Source: Pseudomonas sp. AN-1 (GTDB lineage Bacteria > Pseudomonadota > Gammaproteobacteria > Pseudomonadales > Pseudomonadaceae). From it: 64,000 nt of DNA. Under the pieces are notes generated by a model. The model saw nothing but the letters and a program-made list of their open reading frames with translations. It searched no databases and was not told where the DNA came from. Both the position numbers and the translations under genes were made by a program. This document shows, piece after piece, positions 26,630 to 36,589 of the stretch; positions within the stretch are counted from its first letter, which is position 1, and each line of letters begins with the position of its first letter. The stretch covers positions 1,116,001-1,180,000 of the forward strand of contig NZ_CP139195.1 in NCBI RefSeq assembly GCF_034057115.1, given 5' to 3'.

Positions 26630-26794
26630 CGCGGCGGCTCCTGAGGTCGGCGGGATCGACCCGCGACTATACGCGCGCACGCTGCGCCCCTGAAGCGCCG
26701 CGCACGCCATGTGGTCCGCCCGAGCCTGCTTCCTCGTCAGCCGCGCAGCATCGTCGCCTCGTCCTGATCCGCCCGGACTGCACCACTGTCATCG

Positions 26795-28021
26795 TCAGGC
26801 CGCGGCCACGGTGGCATGTCGCGGCAGGCCGATGGAAATCAGCGCGGCGAGCAGCACGAAGGCGCTGGACACCCACAGGCAGGCTTCGAGGCCCCAGGCC
26901 TGGAACACCCAGCCGGACAGCAGCGTGCCGATCAGCCGGCCGAGGGCGTTGGACATGTAGTAGAAGCCGACGTCCAGCGAGACCCCGTCCTCCTTGGCGT
27001 AGCTGACGATCAGGTAGCTGTGCAGCGAGGAGTTGATGGCGAACAGCGCGCCGAACAGCAGCAGGCCGCCGATCAGCACCGTCTGCGCGGAAAGCTCCGA
27101 GCCCAGGCCCAAGGCGATGGCCGCCGGCAGTCCGGCCAGCAGCGCCGCCCAGACGAAGGCCGCACGGCCGTCCGGCACCCTGCCGCTGCGCTTGCCGGTG
27201 AAGTACGGCGCGAACGACTGCACGAAGCCGTAGCCGATCACCCACACGGCGAGGAAGCCGCCGACCTGCCAGAAGTCCCAGCCGAAGCTGGCGGACAGGT
27301 ACACCGGCAGGGCCACCACGAACCACACGTCGCGGGCACCGAACAGGAACAGCCGCGCGGCGGAAAGGATGTTGATCGCCCGGCTCTTCGACAGCAGGTC
27401 GCGGAACTTGGGCTTGCTCTTGGCCTTGCCGAGGTCCTTCTTCAGCGTCACCAGGCTGGCCAGCCAGATCAGCGCCAGCACGGCGGCCATGGCCAGTACC
27501 GCGCCGGTGAAACCCAGCGTCGTCAGCAGCGCACCGCCGAGGAAGAAGCCGACGCCCTTGAGCGCGTTCTTCGAGCCGGTGAGCAGCGCCACCCACTTGT
27601 ACAGGGTGCCCTGCTGACTGTCCGCCACCAGCAGCTTGATCGAGCTTTTCGCGCTCATCTTGTTGAGGTCCTTGGCGATCCCGGACAGCGCCTGCGCCGC
27701 CATCACCCAGGGCACGGTGAGCATGGCCGCCGGCACCGTGAGCATCAGCAGCGCCGCCACCTGCAACCCCAGGCCGATGTTCATGGTGCGGTTGAGGCCC
27801 AGGTGCGCGCCCAGCCAGCCGCCGACCAGATTGGTGACCACGCCGAAGATCTCGTAGAACAGGAACAGCGCGGCGATCTGCAGCGGGCTGTAGCCGAGAC
27901 CGTGGAAGTGCAGCACCACCAGCATGCGCAGGGCGCCGTCGGTGAGGGTGAAGGCCCAGTAGTTGCCGGTGACCAGCAGGTACTGGCGGATTTCGGGAGA
28001 GAGACGAGCAAGGGCGTGCAT
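26795..28021 (-). CDS. arsJ: ArsJ, major-facilitator exporter of 1-arseno-3-phosphoglycerate
   Basis: A 408-residue MFS protein with about twelve TM segments. The N-terminus (IRQYLLVTGNYWAFTLTDGALRMLVVLHF) and the GIAKDLNKMSAKSSIKLL loop are typical of ArsJ. With its partner glyceraldehyde-3-phosphate dehydrogenase, which forms the unstable 1-arseno-3-phosphoglycerate from arsenate, ArsJ removes arsenate from the cell. Gapdh lies directly upstream, but the 213-bp spacer holds two dispersed repeats. Start is the ATG at 28021. Confidence 0.92.
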   Translation of the reverse strand: MHALARLSPEIRQYLLVTGNYWAFTLTDGALRMLVVLHFHGLGYSPLQIAALFLFYEIFGVVTNLVGGWLGAHLGLNRTMNIGLGLQVAALLMLTVPAAMLTVPWVMAAQALSGIAKDLNKMSAKSSIKLLVADSQQGTLYKWVALLTGSKNALKGVGFFLGGALLTTLGFTGAVLAMAAVLALIWLASLVTLKKDLGKAKSKPKFRDLLSKSRAINILSAARLFLFGARDVWFVVALPVYLSASFGWDFWQVGGFLAVWVIGYGFVQSFAPYFTGKRSGRVPDGRAAFVWAALLAGLPAAIALGLGSELSAQTVLIGGLLLFGALFAINSSLHSYLIVSYAKEDGVSLDVGFYYMSNALGRLIGTLLSGWVFQAWGLEACLWVSSAFVLLAALISIGLPRHATVAAA

Positions 28022-28045
28022 GGGGAAATCCGTATGGCAGATCGT

Positions 28046-28102
28046 GTAGGGGCGAATTGATTCGCCTGACGGAACCGCGCTGGCGAATGAATTCGCCCCT
28101 AC
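28046..28102. repeat. palindromic intergenic repeat, copy 2 (between gapdh and arsJ)
   Basis: Left arm 28046-28066 differs at one base from the consensus arm (GAATTG instead of GAATTC); right arm 28082-28102 is identical to those of the other copies. Loop of 15 nt. Same family as 6130-6188 and 59013-59069. Confidence 0.9.
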
Positions 28103-28114
28103 TGGCCAGAAACC

Positions 28115-28215
28115 GTAGGGTGGGTTATGGCCTGCGGCCTGACCCGGCTAACACAGGCCGTAGGGTGCGCCGCGCGCACCGAGCAAGGAGCCCTGGTGCG
28201 CAGGGCGCACCCTAC
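28115..28215. repeat. second intergenic repeat with GTAGGGTGCGCC arms
   Basis: GTAGGGTGCGCC (28160-28171) and GGCGCACCCTAC (28204-28215) are perfect 12-bp inverted arms; a related GTAGGGTGGGTTA begins at 28115. This is a different family from the 21-bp-arm repeat beside it. Together they fill the gapdh-arsJ gap and could form stable hairpins in the message. Confidence 0.75.
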
Positions 28216-28234
28216 ATAGGCGAGCGCGAGTTTC

Positions 28235-29242
<1,008 letters not shown>

Positions 29243-29272
29243 GGTCTTGTTGTCTCCGTTCCCGGTGAAGGT

Positions 29273-29770
29273 TTATTCAGCGTCGAACTGGGCGATCCAG
29301 GCGGCATGCGCCGGATGCTGGATGGCCTTGGGGCGCAGGGCCTGGACCATGGCCACCGCTTCGCCGCGCGGCAGGCCACGGTCGATCAGGATGCGCGCGG
29401 CGATCAGCCCGGTGCGCCCGGAGCCGCCCTTGCAGTGGATGGCGATGCTGCGTCCTTCGCCGAGCAGGGCGGCGATGCGCTCGCGCGCCTGGCTCCAGGC
29501 GCTGGCGAAATCGTCCAGCGGCACCTGCTCGTCGGCCACCGGCAGGTGGAACCACTCTAGGTCGCGCGCGGCGCACAGTGCCGGCAGGTCGGCGGCCTGG
29601 TTCTGCTCCAGCTCGCTGGCCGGCATCAGGGTGATCAGCGCCTCGGCGCCGGCCGCCTGCAAGGTATCCAGGGCGTCAGCCACGCCGGTGTCCTTGCTGC
29701 CCGGGCACGGGGTGAAGATCAGTCGGCCGGAGCAGCCGGGGACGTCGAGGATGTCGTAGGGATGGGGCAC
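29273..29770 (-). CDS. dual-specificity/tyrosine phosphatase-like protein of the ars operon
   Basis: A 165-residue cysteine phosphatase. The P-loop is IAIHCKGGSGRTGLIAARIL (HCx5R, Cys about residue 112), with an upstream acid candidate in HLPVADEQVPLDDF. The HPYDILDVPGCSGRLIFTPCPGS start is shared by similar proteins in Pseudomonas ars loci. The GTG start at 29770 has AAGGA 9 nt upstream. It lies between arsH (20 bp) and gapdh (30 bp). Since no ArsC arsenate reductase is encoded nearby and the yeast arsenate reductase Acr2 uses an HCx5R loop, an arsenate-reductase role is worth considering; a protein phosphatase role is the default. Confidence 0.85.
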   Translation of the reverse strand: MPHPYDILDVPGCSGRLIFTPCPGSKDTGVADALDTLQAAGAEALITLMPASELEQNQAADLPALCAARDLEWFHLPVADEQVPLDDFASAWSQARERIAALLGEGRSIAIHCKGGSGRTGLIAARILIDRGLPRGEAVAMVQALRPKAIQHPAHAAWIAQFDAE

Positions 29771-29790
29771 GATGGGGTTTCCTTGGAGAC

Positions 29791-30504
29791 TCAGATGGTG
29801 CGCAGGTTGACGCGGCGGGACAGCTCTTCGGCCGATTCCTTGCGCTCGGAGTAGCGGTCGACCAGGTAGTCGGCGCGCCCGCGCAGCAGCAGGGTGAACT
29901 TGACCAGCTCCTCCATCACGTCGACCACGCGGTCGTAGTAGGCAGATGGCTTCATGCGGTCGGCCTCGTCGAATTCGAGGAAGGCCTTGGCCACCGAGGA
30001 CTGGTTGGGGATGGTGAACATGCGCATCCAGCGACCGAGCACGCGCATCTGGTTGACCGCGTTGAACGACTGCGAGCCGCCGCAGACCTGCATCAGCGCC
30101 AGGGTCTTGCCCTGGGTCGGGCGGATCGCGCCCATGCTCAGCGGAATCCAGTCGATCTGCGCCTTGAACACCGCGCTCATCGCGCCGTGGCGCTCCGGCG
30201 AACACCACACCTGGCCTTCCGACCAGAGCACCAGCTCGCGCAGCTCGCGGACCTTGGGGTGGTCCTCGGGCGCGTCGTCCGGCAGCGGCAGGCCGGACGG
30301 GTCGAAGATGCGCGTCTCGGCGCCGAAACGCTCGAGCAGGCGCGCGGCCTCCTGCACCAGCAGCCGGCTGTAGGAGCGCTCGCGGTTGGAGCCGTAGAGC
30401 AGCAGGATGCGCGGCTTGTGCTCGGGCAGGGCAGGCAGGCCGAGCCTGTCCGGGTCGGGCAGATCGAGCAGTTCGGGATCGATGTTGGGCAGGTCGTCGT
30501 GCAT
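29791..30504 (-). CDS. arsH: ArsH, NADPH-dependent organoarsenical oxidase/flavoprotein
   Basis: A 237-residue flavodoxin-fold protein. The FMN loop is [24 protein letters not shown], followed by [29 protein letters not shown], which is diagnostic for ArsH. ArsH oxidises trivalent methylated and aromatic arsenicals to the less toxic pentavalent state. It starts 28 bp after arsR and overlaps nothing. The N-terminal 30 residues ([21 protein letters not shown]) are the usual ArsH extension. Confidence 0.95.
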   Translation of the reverse strand: MHDDLPNIDPELLDLPDPDRLGLPALPEHKPRILLLYGSNRERSYSRLLVQEAARLLERFGAETRIFDPSGLPLPDDAPEDHPKVRELRELVLWSEGQVWCSPERHGAMSAVFKAQIDWIPLSMGAIRPTQGKTLALMQVCGGSQSFNAVNQMRVLGRWMRMFTIPNQSSVAKAFLEFDEADRMKPSAYYDRVVDVMEELVKFTLLLRGRADYLVDRYSERKESAEELSRRVNLRTI

Positions 30505-30532
30505 GGTGTCAATCCGGGCTGTCAAATGAGGG

Positions 30533-30889
30533 TCAGGCGCAGGCGCTGGTGCGCCCGGGGCGGTTGCGCATGCCCTCCAGGCGCTCGCTGTTCGGCCGCA
30601 GCCAGTGCTTGTTGGCCGCCAGGATGGTGCCGAGCATCTCGTGCACCCAGTCGGGCAGGTGCGGATGCAGGCGGTAGTACACCCACTGGCCCTGGCGACG
30701 ATCCTCCAGCACGCCACAGCTGCGCAGCAGCGCCAGGTGGCGAGAGATCTTCGGCTGGCTTTCTTCCAGCGCCGCGGTCAGCTCGCACACACACAGCTCG
30801 CCCTCGCGGGCGATCAGCAGAGTCATGCGGGCCCGGGTCTCGTCGGCCAGGCATTTGAAAACCGTGGTGGGGGTCAGGTGCTCGACCAT
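30533..30889 (-). CDS. arsR: ArsR arsenic-responsive repressor
   Basis: A 118-residue ArsR/SmtB winged-helix repressor. The As(III)-binding pair ELCVCEL lies at the start of the recognition region (about 32-36), followed by [31 protein letters not shown]. The start at 30889 has GAGGA 5 nt upstream; longer versions run into the spacer and lack a ribosome site. It heads the leftward ars operon and probably controls both divergent operons from sites in 30890-31230. Confidence 0.93.
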   Translation of the reverse strand: MVEHLTPTTVFKCLADETRARMTLLIAREGELCVCELTAALEESQPKISRHLALLRSCGVLEDRRQGQWVYYRLHPHLPDWVHEMLGTILAANKHWLRPNSERLEGMRNRPGRTSACA

Positions 30890-31013
30890 GGCAATCCTCT
30901 GCATTGTTGCTTCCGCGGCGCGGATGTCTCGGTACGCACGTGGAGGGGGTGACGACATTGCACGCGTGGCCGGTGACCGATCGGGTCGGCTCGCTTGAGA
31001 ATGCGTTTTGGCG

Positions 31014-31036
31014 AATATATTATCAGCCATATATGA
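31014..31036. promoter_or_regulatory. candidate ArsR operator/promoter for the leftward ars operon
   Basis: AATATATTATCAGCCATATATG is an AT-rich imperfect dyad (ATATAT on both sides of a short core) in GC-rich DNA, about 125-147 bp before arsR. ArsR proteins bind such AT-rich dyads over their own promoters. Assignment is by position and composition only. Confidence 0.4.
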
Positions 31037-31134
31037 AGTAAAGCATGCAAGCACGGACAACTGCCGACCTCCGCATCAACTGTCTGGCTGCTGCATCCCC
31101 CTGCGACCGCATGCCGCTCCGGCAGAAAAAGCTC

Positions 31135-31157
31135 ACATATTCGACTATTCGAATGTT
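31135..31157. promoter_or_regulatory. candidate ArsR operator/promoter for the rightward ars operon
   Basis: ACAT...ATGT ends enclose two TTCGA elements 8 bp apart (TTTCGACTATTCGAA at 31140-31154). It is the second AT-rich patch of the 341-bp divergent spacer and lies about 75 bp before arsO. The rest of the spacer shows no ORF. Confidence 0.4.
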
Positions 31158-31230
31158 AAGGTTTTGCCATCCCGGTGAACCCTGAGCGGCCCCAGTGGCC
31201 AGCGACCATCACGGACATGCGAGGCCCGGC

Positions 31231-32298
31231 ATGCTGAACACCCCGACTACAGTGGACGTGCTTGTCATCGGCGGCGGCCAGGCCGCGCTGGCCACGGCCT
31301 ACTTCCTGCGCCGCACCCAGCGATCCTTCCTGCTGCTCGACGAACAGGCCAGCCCCGGCGGCGCCTGGCTGCACGGCTGGGACTCGCTGCGGCTGTTCTC
31401 CCCGGCCACCTGGAGTTCGATTCCCGGCTGGCCGATGCCGGCCAGTGCATCCACCTACCCGACCCGCGCCGAGGTCATCGACTACCTGAGCCGCTACGAA
31501 GAACGCTACCAGCTGCCAGTGCTGCGCCCGGTGCATGTCGAGGCGGTCGAGCGCGATGGCGATTACCTGCGGGTACGCGCCGGTGAACGAACCTGGCGAG
31601 CCCGCGCGGTGGTCAGTGCCACCGGCACCTGGAGCCATCCGTACATTCCCGACTACCCCGGCCGCGCTGAGTTCGCCGGGGTGCAACTGCACTCGGCCCA
31701 CTACGTCGACCCAGCCCCATTCGCCGGCCAGCGGGTGATGATCGTCGGTGGCGGCAACTCGGGCGCGCAGATCCTCGCCGAGGTGTCGAAGGTCGCCGAA
31801 ACCCTGTGGATCACCCCCGAGCCGCCGCTGTTCCTGGCCGACGATGTCGATGGCCGCGTGCTGTTCGAGCGCGCCACCGAACGCTGGAAGGCCCAGCAGG
31901 AGGGCCGCACGGTCGAGCAGCCGATCGGCGGCCTCGGCGACGTGGTGATGGTCGAACCGGTGCGCGAGGCGCGCAGCCGTGGCGTGCTGGTCAGCGAAAG
32001 GCCGTTCAAGTGCTTCACCGAACACGGCGTGGAGTGGGCCGACGGCCGTCGTGCCGAGGTCGATGCGGTGGTCTGGTGCACCGGCTTCCGCCCGGCTCTG
32101 GATCACCTGAGCGCGCTGGGGGTGATCGAGGCCGACGGCAAGGTGGCCGTCGAGAATACCCGTGCGCTGAAGCAGCCGAACCTGTGGCTGGTCGGCTACG
32201 GCGAGTGGACCGGCGCCGCCTCGGCCACCCTGATCGGCGTGACCCGCACGGCGCGCAGTACGGTGAGCGAGATCGACGCAGCCCTCGGTGGGCACTGA
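31231..32298 (+). CDS. arsO: ArsO-like flavin-containing monooxygenase
   Basis: A 355-residue FAD/NADPH oxidoreductase. FAD motif: [24 protein letters not shown] motif: [19 protein letters not shown] (about 165-185); C-terminal ATG-type motif [13 protein letters not shown]. Proteins of this kind are called ArsO in arsenic clusters and are thought to oxidise an arsenical or a thiol, but the substrate is not firmly known. ATG at 31231 (GAGG 6 nt upstream) is preferred to a GTG 12 codons earlier. It is the first gene of the rightward ars operon. Confidence 0.87.
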   Translation: MLNTPTTVDVLVIGGGQAALATAYFLRRTQRSFLLLDEQASPGGAWLHGWDSLRLFSPATWSSIPGWPMPASASTYPTRAEVIDYLSRYEERYQLPVLRPVHVEAVERDGDYLRVRAGERTWRARAVVSATGTWSHPYIPDYPGRAEFAGVQLHSAHYVDPAPFAGQRVMIVGGGNSGAQILAEVSKVAETLWITPEPPLFLADDVDGRVLFERATERWKAQQEGRTVEQPIGGLGDVVMVEPVREARSRGVLVSERPFKCFTEHGVEWADGRRAEVDAVVWCTGFRPALDHLSALGVIEADGKVAVENTRALKQPNLWLVGYGEWTGAASATLIGVTRTARSTVSEIDAALGGH

Positions 32299-32353
32299 AT
32301 ATCCGGCACTGCCTCTCGGCAGCCGGCATCTGCAAGAAAGGAAGGAAACATCG

Positions 32354-33433
32354 ATGTCCAGCCCCTGTGAAGTGGCGGCCAGACAGGCCGCCGGCGCGCC
32401 GCTCGGCTTCTTCGAGCGCTACCTGACCCTCTGGGTGTTCCTGTGCATCGTCGCCGGCACCCTGCTCGGCCTGTACCTGCCCGCTGCGGCCCAGACGGTC
32501 GGGGCGCTGGAGGTGGCCCAGGTCAATATCCCGGTCGGCGTGCTGATCTGGGTGATGATCATCCCCATGCTGATGAAGATCGACTTCAGCGCGCTGCACG
32601 AGGTACGCCAGCAGAAGGCCGGCATGGGCGTCACCCTGTTCGTCAACTGGGCGGTCAAGCCGTTCTCCATGGCGCTGATCGGCTGGCTGTTCATCAAGGT
32701 ACTGTTCGCCGACTGGCTGCCGGCCGGCGAACTGGACAGCTACATGGCCGGGCTGATCCTGCTCGGCGCCGCGCCCTGCACGGCGATGGTGTTCGTGTGG
32801 AGCAACCTGTGCAACGGCAACGCCAACTTCACCCTGACCCAGGTGGCGCTCAACGACCTGGTGATGGTGTTCGCCTTCGCGCCCATAGTCGCGCTGCTGC
32901 TCGGCGTGTCGTCGATTCCGGTGCCCTGGGACACCTTGCTGCTCTCGGTGGTGATGTACATCGTCATCCCGCTGGCCATCGCCCAGTTCATCCGCGCCCA
33001 ATTGATGAAGCGTGGCGAAGCAGCCTTCCAGGCCGCGCTGGCGAAGGTCTCGCCGTTCTCCATCCTCGCCCTGCTGGCCACCCTGGTGCTGCTGTTCTCC
33101 TTCCAGGGCGAGGCCATCGTCGAACAACCGCTGGTGATCGGCCTGCTCGCCGTGCCGATCCTGTTGCAGACCCTGTTCATCGCCGCCCTCGGTTACTGGC
33201 TGTGCCGCAGCCTGAAGGTGCGCCACGACGTGGCCGGTCCCGCCACCATGATCGGCGCCTCCAACTTCTTCGAACTGGCGGTGGCGGTGGCCATCGTCCT
33301 CTATGGCTTCGACTCCGGCGCCGCGCTGGCCACGGTGGTCGGCGTGCTGATCGAAGTGCCGGTGATGCTCGCCCTGGTGCGCATGGTCAACCACAGCCGC
33401 GCCTGGTACGAGCGCGCCCTGCCGCGTCGCTAA
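32354..33433 (+). CDS. acr3: Acr3-type arsenite efflux permease
   Basis: A 359-residue carrier with ten TM segments. The Acr3 signature GAAPCTAMVFVWSNLCNGNANFTLTQVALNDL (TM4 region, with the essential cysteine in APCTAMVFVW) is present, as is GASNFFELAVAVAI in TM9. It extrudes As(III) driven by the proton-motive force. Strong ribosome site (AAGGAAACATCG). Followed at 9 bp by the permease gene, so the two are co-transcribed. Confidence 0.95.
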   Translation: MSSPCEVAARQAAGAPLGFFERYLTLWVFLCIVAGTLLGLYLPAAAQTVGALEVAQVNIPVGVLIWVMIIPMLMKIDFSALHEVRQQKAGMGVTLFVNWAVKPFSMALIGWLFIKVLFADWLPAGELDSYMAGLILLGAAPCTAMVFVWSNLCNGNANFTLTQVALNDLVMVFAFAPIVALLLGVSSIPVPWDTLLLSVVMYIVIPLAIAQFIRAQLMKRGEAAFQAALAKVSPFSILALLATLVLLFSFQGEAIVEQPLVIGLLAVPILLQTLFIAALGYWLCRSLKVRHDVAGPATMIGASNFFELAVAVAIVLYGFDSGAALATVVGVLIEVPVMLALVRMVNHSRAWYERALPRR

Positions 33434-33442
33434 GGAGCTTCC

Positions 33443-34447
33443 ATGGAAATCTTCAAGTGGCTGAACGACCAGCTGCTGCGCATGGACTGGCTCTCCACCC
33501 TGGTACGCCTGCTGGTGGAAGACGTGTTCGGCCTGGACATGGCCAGCCGCCTCGGCGGCAGCCTGCACTTCTTCATCTATGACGTGATCAAGATCTTCAT
33601 CCTGCTGTCGGTGCTGATCTTCGCCATCTCCTGGGTGCAGAGCTACTTCCCGCCCGAGCGTACCCGGCGGATTCTCGGCGGCATGCGCGGTTTCCGCGCC
33701 AATCTCACCGGCGCGCTGCTCGGCACGGTCACGCCGTTCTGCTCCTGCTCGTCGATCCCGCTGTTCATCGGCTTCACCAGCTCCGGGCTGCCGCTGGCGG
33801 TGACCTTCTCGTTCCTGATCTCCTCGCCGCTGGTCGACCTGGCCTCGATGATCCTGCTGGCCAGTGTCTTCAACTGGACGATCGCCCTGGCCTACGTGGC
33901 GGTCGGCATCGTGCTGGCGGTGCTCGGTGGCACCCTGATCGGCCAGGCGCGGATGGAGCAGTACGTCGAAGCCTTCGTCACCCGGCACAAGGCGCTCGAC
34001 CTGCCGCAGGAGCGACTGACCCTGCGCGATCGCCTGAGCTACGCCCGCGCGCAGGTCGGCGAAATCATCCAGCGCGTCTGGCTGTACATCCTGATCGGCG
34101 TGGGCATCGGCGCCGCGATCCACAACTGGATTCCGGCAGAACTGATCGGCGCGGTGATCGGCCAGGACAACTGGTGGTCGGTGCCGGTGGCGGCAGTGGT
34201 CGGCGTGCCGATGTACGCCGACATCTTCGGCACCCTGCCGATCGCCGAGGCACTGGTGGCCAAGGGTGTCGGCCTCGGCACCGTGCTGGCCTTCATGATG
34301 GCGGTGACCGCGCTGTCGCTGCCCTCGCTGATCATGCTCAAGAAGGTGGTCAAGGCGCCGCTGCTGGCGCTGTTCTTCGCCATCGTGGTGGTCGGCATCA
34401 TGCTGATCGGCTATCTGTTCAATGCCTTTGCCTACCTGTTCATCTGA
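33443..34447 (+). CDS. DUF318/ArsP-family permease
   Basis: A 334-residue membrane protein with about eight TM segments. The conserved TPFCSCSSIPLFIGFTSSGLPL motif (about 92-113) carries paired cysteines, and VGVPMYADIFGTLPIAEAL marks the second half. This family includes ArsP, an exporter of trivalent organoarsenicals such as methylarsenite and roxarsone(III), and related metal permeases. Placement between acr3 and a thioredoxin-like gene supports an arsenic role, complementing ArsH. Which member it is cannot be decided from sequence alone. Confidence 0.83.
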   Translation: MEIFKWLNDQLLRMDWLSTLVRLLVEDVFGLDMASRLGGSLHFFIYDVIKIFILLSVLIFAISWVQSYFPPERTRRILGGMRGFRANLTGALLGTVTPFCSCSSIPLFIGFTSSGLPLAVTFSFLISSPLVDLASMILLASVFNWTIALAYVAVGIVLAVLGGTLIGQARMEQYVEAFVTRHKALDLPQERLTLRDRLSYARAQVGEIIQRVWLYILIGVGIGAAIHNWIPAELIGAVIGQDNWWSVPVAAVVGVPMYADIFGTLPIAEALVAKGVGLGTVLAFMMAVTALSLPSLIMLKKVVKAPLLALFFAIVVVGIMLIGYLFNAFAYLFI

Positions 34448-34476
34448 ACCGGCTCATACATCCCAGGAGAAACCTG

Positions 34477-34710
34477 ATGATCATCAAAATCCTCGGTTCC
34501 GGCTGCAAGAAGTGCGTGACCCTCACCGAAAACACCCGGGCGGCGCTGGCCAGCCTCGGCCGCGAGGCCGAGGTGGTCAAGGTCACCGACTTCGCCGAGA
34601 TCGCCGCCCACGGCGTGATGTCGACCCCGGCCCTGGCCATCGACGACAAGGTGGTCTCCGTGGGCAAGGTGCTCAGCCCCAGCGAGGTTGCCGCCCTCAT
34701 CCAGGGCTGA
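34477..34710 (+). CDS. small thioredoxin-like protein (GCxxC)
   Basis: A 77-residue thioredoxin-fold protein of the MTH895/TM0996 type: [20 protein letters not shown] with a CKKC active site and cis-proline segment [16 protein letters not shown]. Such mini-thioredoxins are often encoded next to DUF318/ArsP permeases and may reduce the permease cysteines or the substrate. Strong Shine-Dalgarno (AGGAGA) and 29-bp spacing place it in the ars operon. Its stop is 9 bp from the convergent etfA stop. Confidence 0.87.
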   Translation: MIIKILGSGCKKCVTLTENTRAALASLGREAEVVKVTDFAEIAAHGVMSTPALAIDDKVVSVGKVLSPSEVAALIQG

Positions 34711-34719
34711 CCTGGCGCC

Positions 34720-35658
34720 CTACCCGGCGAGCACGCGTTCCAGCTCGGGTACGGCCTCGAACAGGTCGGCGACCAGGCCGTAGTCGGCGACCTGGAAGAT
34801 CGGCGCCTCCTCGTCCTTGTTGATCGCCACGATCACCCTGGAGTCCTTCATCCCGGCCAGGTGCTGGATGGCGCCGGAGATGCCCACGGCGACGTACAGC
34901 TGCGGCGCGACTATCTTGCCGGTCTGGCCGACCTGCAGGTCGTTGGGCACGAAGCCGGCATCGACGGCGGCACGCGAGGCGCCCACGGCGGCGCCGAGCC
35001 TGTCGGCCAGGCCGTAGAGCAGCTGGAAGTTGTCGCCGTTCTGCAGGCCGCGGCCGCCGGAGACGACGATCCTGGCGCCGGTCAGTTCGGGGCGCTCGGA
35101 CTTGGCCAGCTCCTCGCCGACGAAGGCGGAAATGCCGGCGTCACCGCCAACGGCAACCGCTTCGATGGCGGCGCTACCGCCCTCGCCCGCCACCGCGTCG
35201 AAGCCGGTGCTGCGCACGCTGATGACCTTGACGCTGGCCGAAGACTGCACGGTGGCGATGGCGTTGCCGGCGTAGATCGGGCGCTGGAAGGTATCGGCCG
35301 ATACGATCCTGACGATCTCGGAGATCTGCTCGACGTCGAGCAGCGCGGCGACGCGCGGAAGGTAGTTCTTGCCGTTGCTGGTGGCCGGCGCCAGCACATG
35401 GCTGTAGGCGTTGCGAGCCAGCCCGACGATCAGCGGCGCGAGGTTCTCCGGCAACTGATGGGCGTAGGCCGGGACGTCGGCGAGCAGCACCTTGGCCACA
35501 CCGGCGACCTGGGCGGCAGCTTCGGCCACCACACCACAGCCTTGGCCGGCGACCAGCACATGGATGTCGCCACCGATCTGGGTAGCGGCGGCCACGGTGT
35601 TGAGGGTGGCGGCAGCCAGGGCACTGTTGTTGTGTTCAGCGATTACCAGGATTGCCAT
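34720..35658 (-). CDS. etfA: electron transfer flavoprotein alpha subunit
   Basis: A 312-residue EtfA. The FAD-binding C-terminal domain has [38 protein letters not shown] and [27 protein letters not shown], both diagnostic. It accepts electrons from acyl-CoA dehydrogenases and passes them to ETF-ubiquinone oxidoreductase, which is not encoded here. It lies 1 bp after etfB. Confidence 0.96.
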   Translation of the reverse strand: MAILVIAEHNNSALAAATLNTVAAATQIGGDIHVLVAGQGCGVVAEAAAQVAGVAKVLLADVPAYAHQLPENLAPLIVGLARNAYSHVLAPATSNGKNYLPRVAALLDVEQISEIVRIVSADTFQRPIYAGNAIATVQSSASVKVISVRSTGFDAVAGEGGSAAIEAVAVGGDAGISAFVGEELAKSERPELTGARIVVSGGRGLQNGDNFQLLYGLADRLGAAVGASRAAVDAGFVPNDLQVGQTGKIVAPQLYVAVGISGAIQHLAGMKDSRVIVAINKDEEAPIFQVADYGLVADLFEAVPELERVLAG

Positions 35659-35659
35659 C

Positions 35660-36409
35660 TCAGATCACCTTCGCTTCGTTCTGCAGTTTCTCGACCAGTT
35701 CAGCCACCGAGCCCACCTTGATTCCGGCCTTGCGCGCGGCCGGCGCCTCGATCTTGAGCACCCTGAGCGTGGAGGCGGTGGATACGCCGAGGGCGTCCGG
35801 GGTGACGGTCTCCAGCGGCTTCTTCTTGGCCTTCATGATGTTGGGCAAGGAGGCGTAGCGCGGTTCGTTGAGGCGCAGGTCGGTGGTGACGATGGCCGGC
35901 AGCGCAAGGGCCACGGTCTGCAGGCCGCCGTCGATCTCGCGGGTGACATTGACCTTGTCGCCAGTAACCTCGACCTTGGAGGCAAAGGTGCCCTGGGCGA
36001 AGCCGGTCAGCGCGGCGAGCATCTGCCCGGTCTGGTTGTTGTCGCTGTCGATGGCCTGCTTGCCGAGGATCACCAGCTGCGGCTGCTCCTTGTCGACCAG
36101 TGCCTTGAGCAGCTTGGCGACGGCCAGGGAGCCGAGCTCGGCGTCGCTCTCGACCAGCACGGCGCGGTCGGCGCCGAGGGCCAGGGCGGTGCGCAGCTGC
36201 TCCTGGGCGGCGGCCGGGCCGACCGAGACCACCACCACCTCGCTGGCGATGCCCTGCTCCTTGAGGCGTACCGCTTCCTCCACGGCGATCTCGCAGAACG
36301 GGTTCATCGCCATCTTCACATTGGCCAGATCGACGCCGGAGTGGTCCGCCCTGACACGGACCTTGACGTTGTAGTCCAGCACCCGCTTCACGGTCACCAG
36401 AATCTTCAT
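35660..36409 (-). CDS. etfB: electron transfer flavoprotein beta subunit
   Basis: A 249-residue EtfB ([19 protein letters not shown] start; [12 protein letters not shown]; signature [43 protein letters not shown]). It binds AMP and forms the ETF heterodimer. Start is the ATG at 36409, matching the family; the GAGGTGGTG just upstream supplies the ribosome site. It heads the etfBA operon. Confidence 0.96.
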   Translation of the reverse strand: MKILVTVKRVLDYNVKVRVRADHSGVDLANVKMAMNPFCEIAVEEAVRLKEQGIASEVVVVSVGPAAAQEQLRTALALGADRAVLVESDAELGSLAVAKLLKALVDKEQPQLVILGKQAIDSDNNQTGQMLAALTGFAQGTFASKVEVTGDKVNVTREIDGGLQTVALALPAIVTTDLRLNEPRYASLPNIMKAKKKPLETVTPDALGVSTASTLRVLKIEAPAARKAGIKVGSVAELVEKLQNEAKVI

Positions 36410-36550
36410 CACCACCTCGCTCGTTGCTGTCATGCCCGGACGGGCTTGCCTGTGGCACGGATTATCGACAGCCGCGCCCAGCGTTGAGGAGGCAAGGCGA
36501 GCGAAGGGGGCGTTCAGCTTTGCTGCAGAATCCGCCGCGGCGCCAATGCA

Positions 36551-36575
36551 AGAGGCCCCCGATGCGGGGGCCTCT
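36551..36575 (-). terminator. hairpin terminator after the arylsulfatase gene
   Basis: AGAGGCCCCCG (36551-36561) pairs perfectly with CGGGGGCCTCT (36565-36575) around a 3-nt loop, 15 bp past the sulfatase stop on the minus strand. The T-run after it is short (TTG), so it may be an imperfect or RNA-end-protecting terminator. It also lies upstream of etfB. Confidence 0.65.
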
Positions 36576-36589
36576 TCGCCAGCAAGGAT

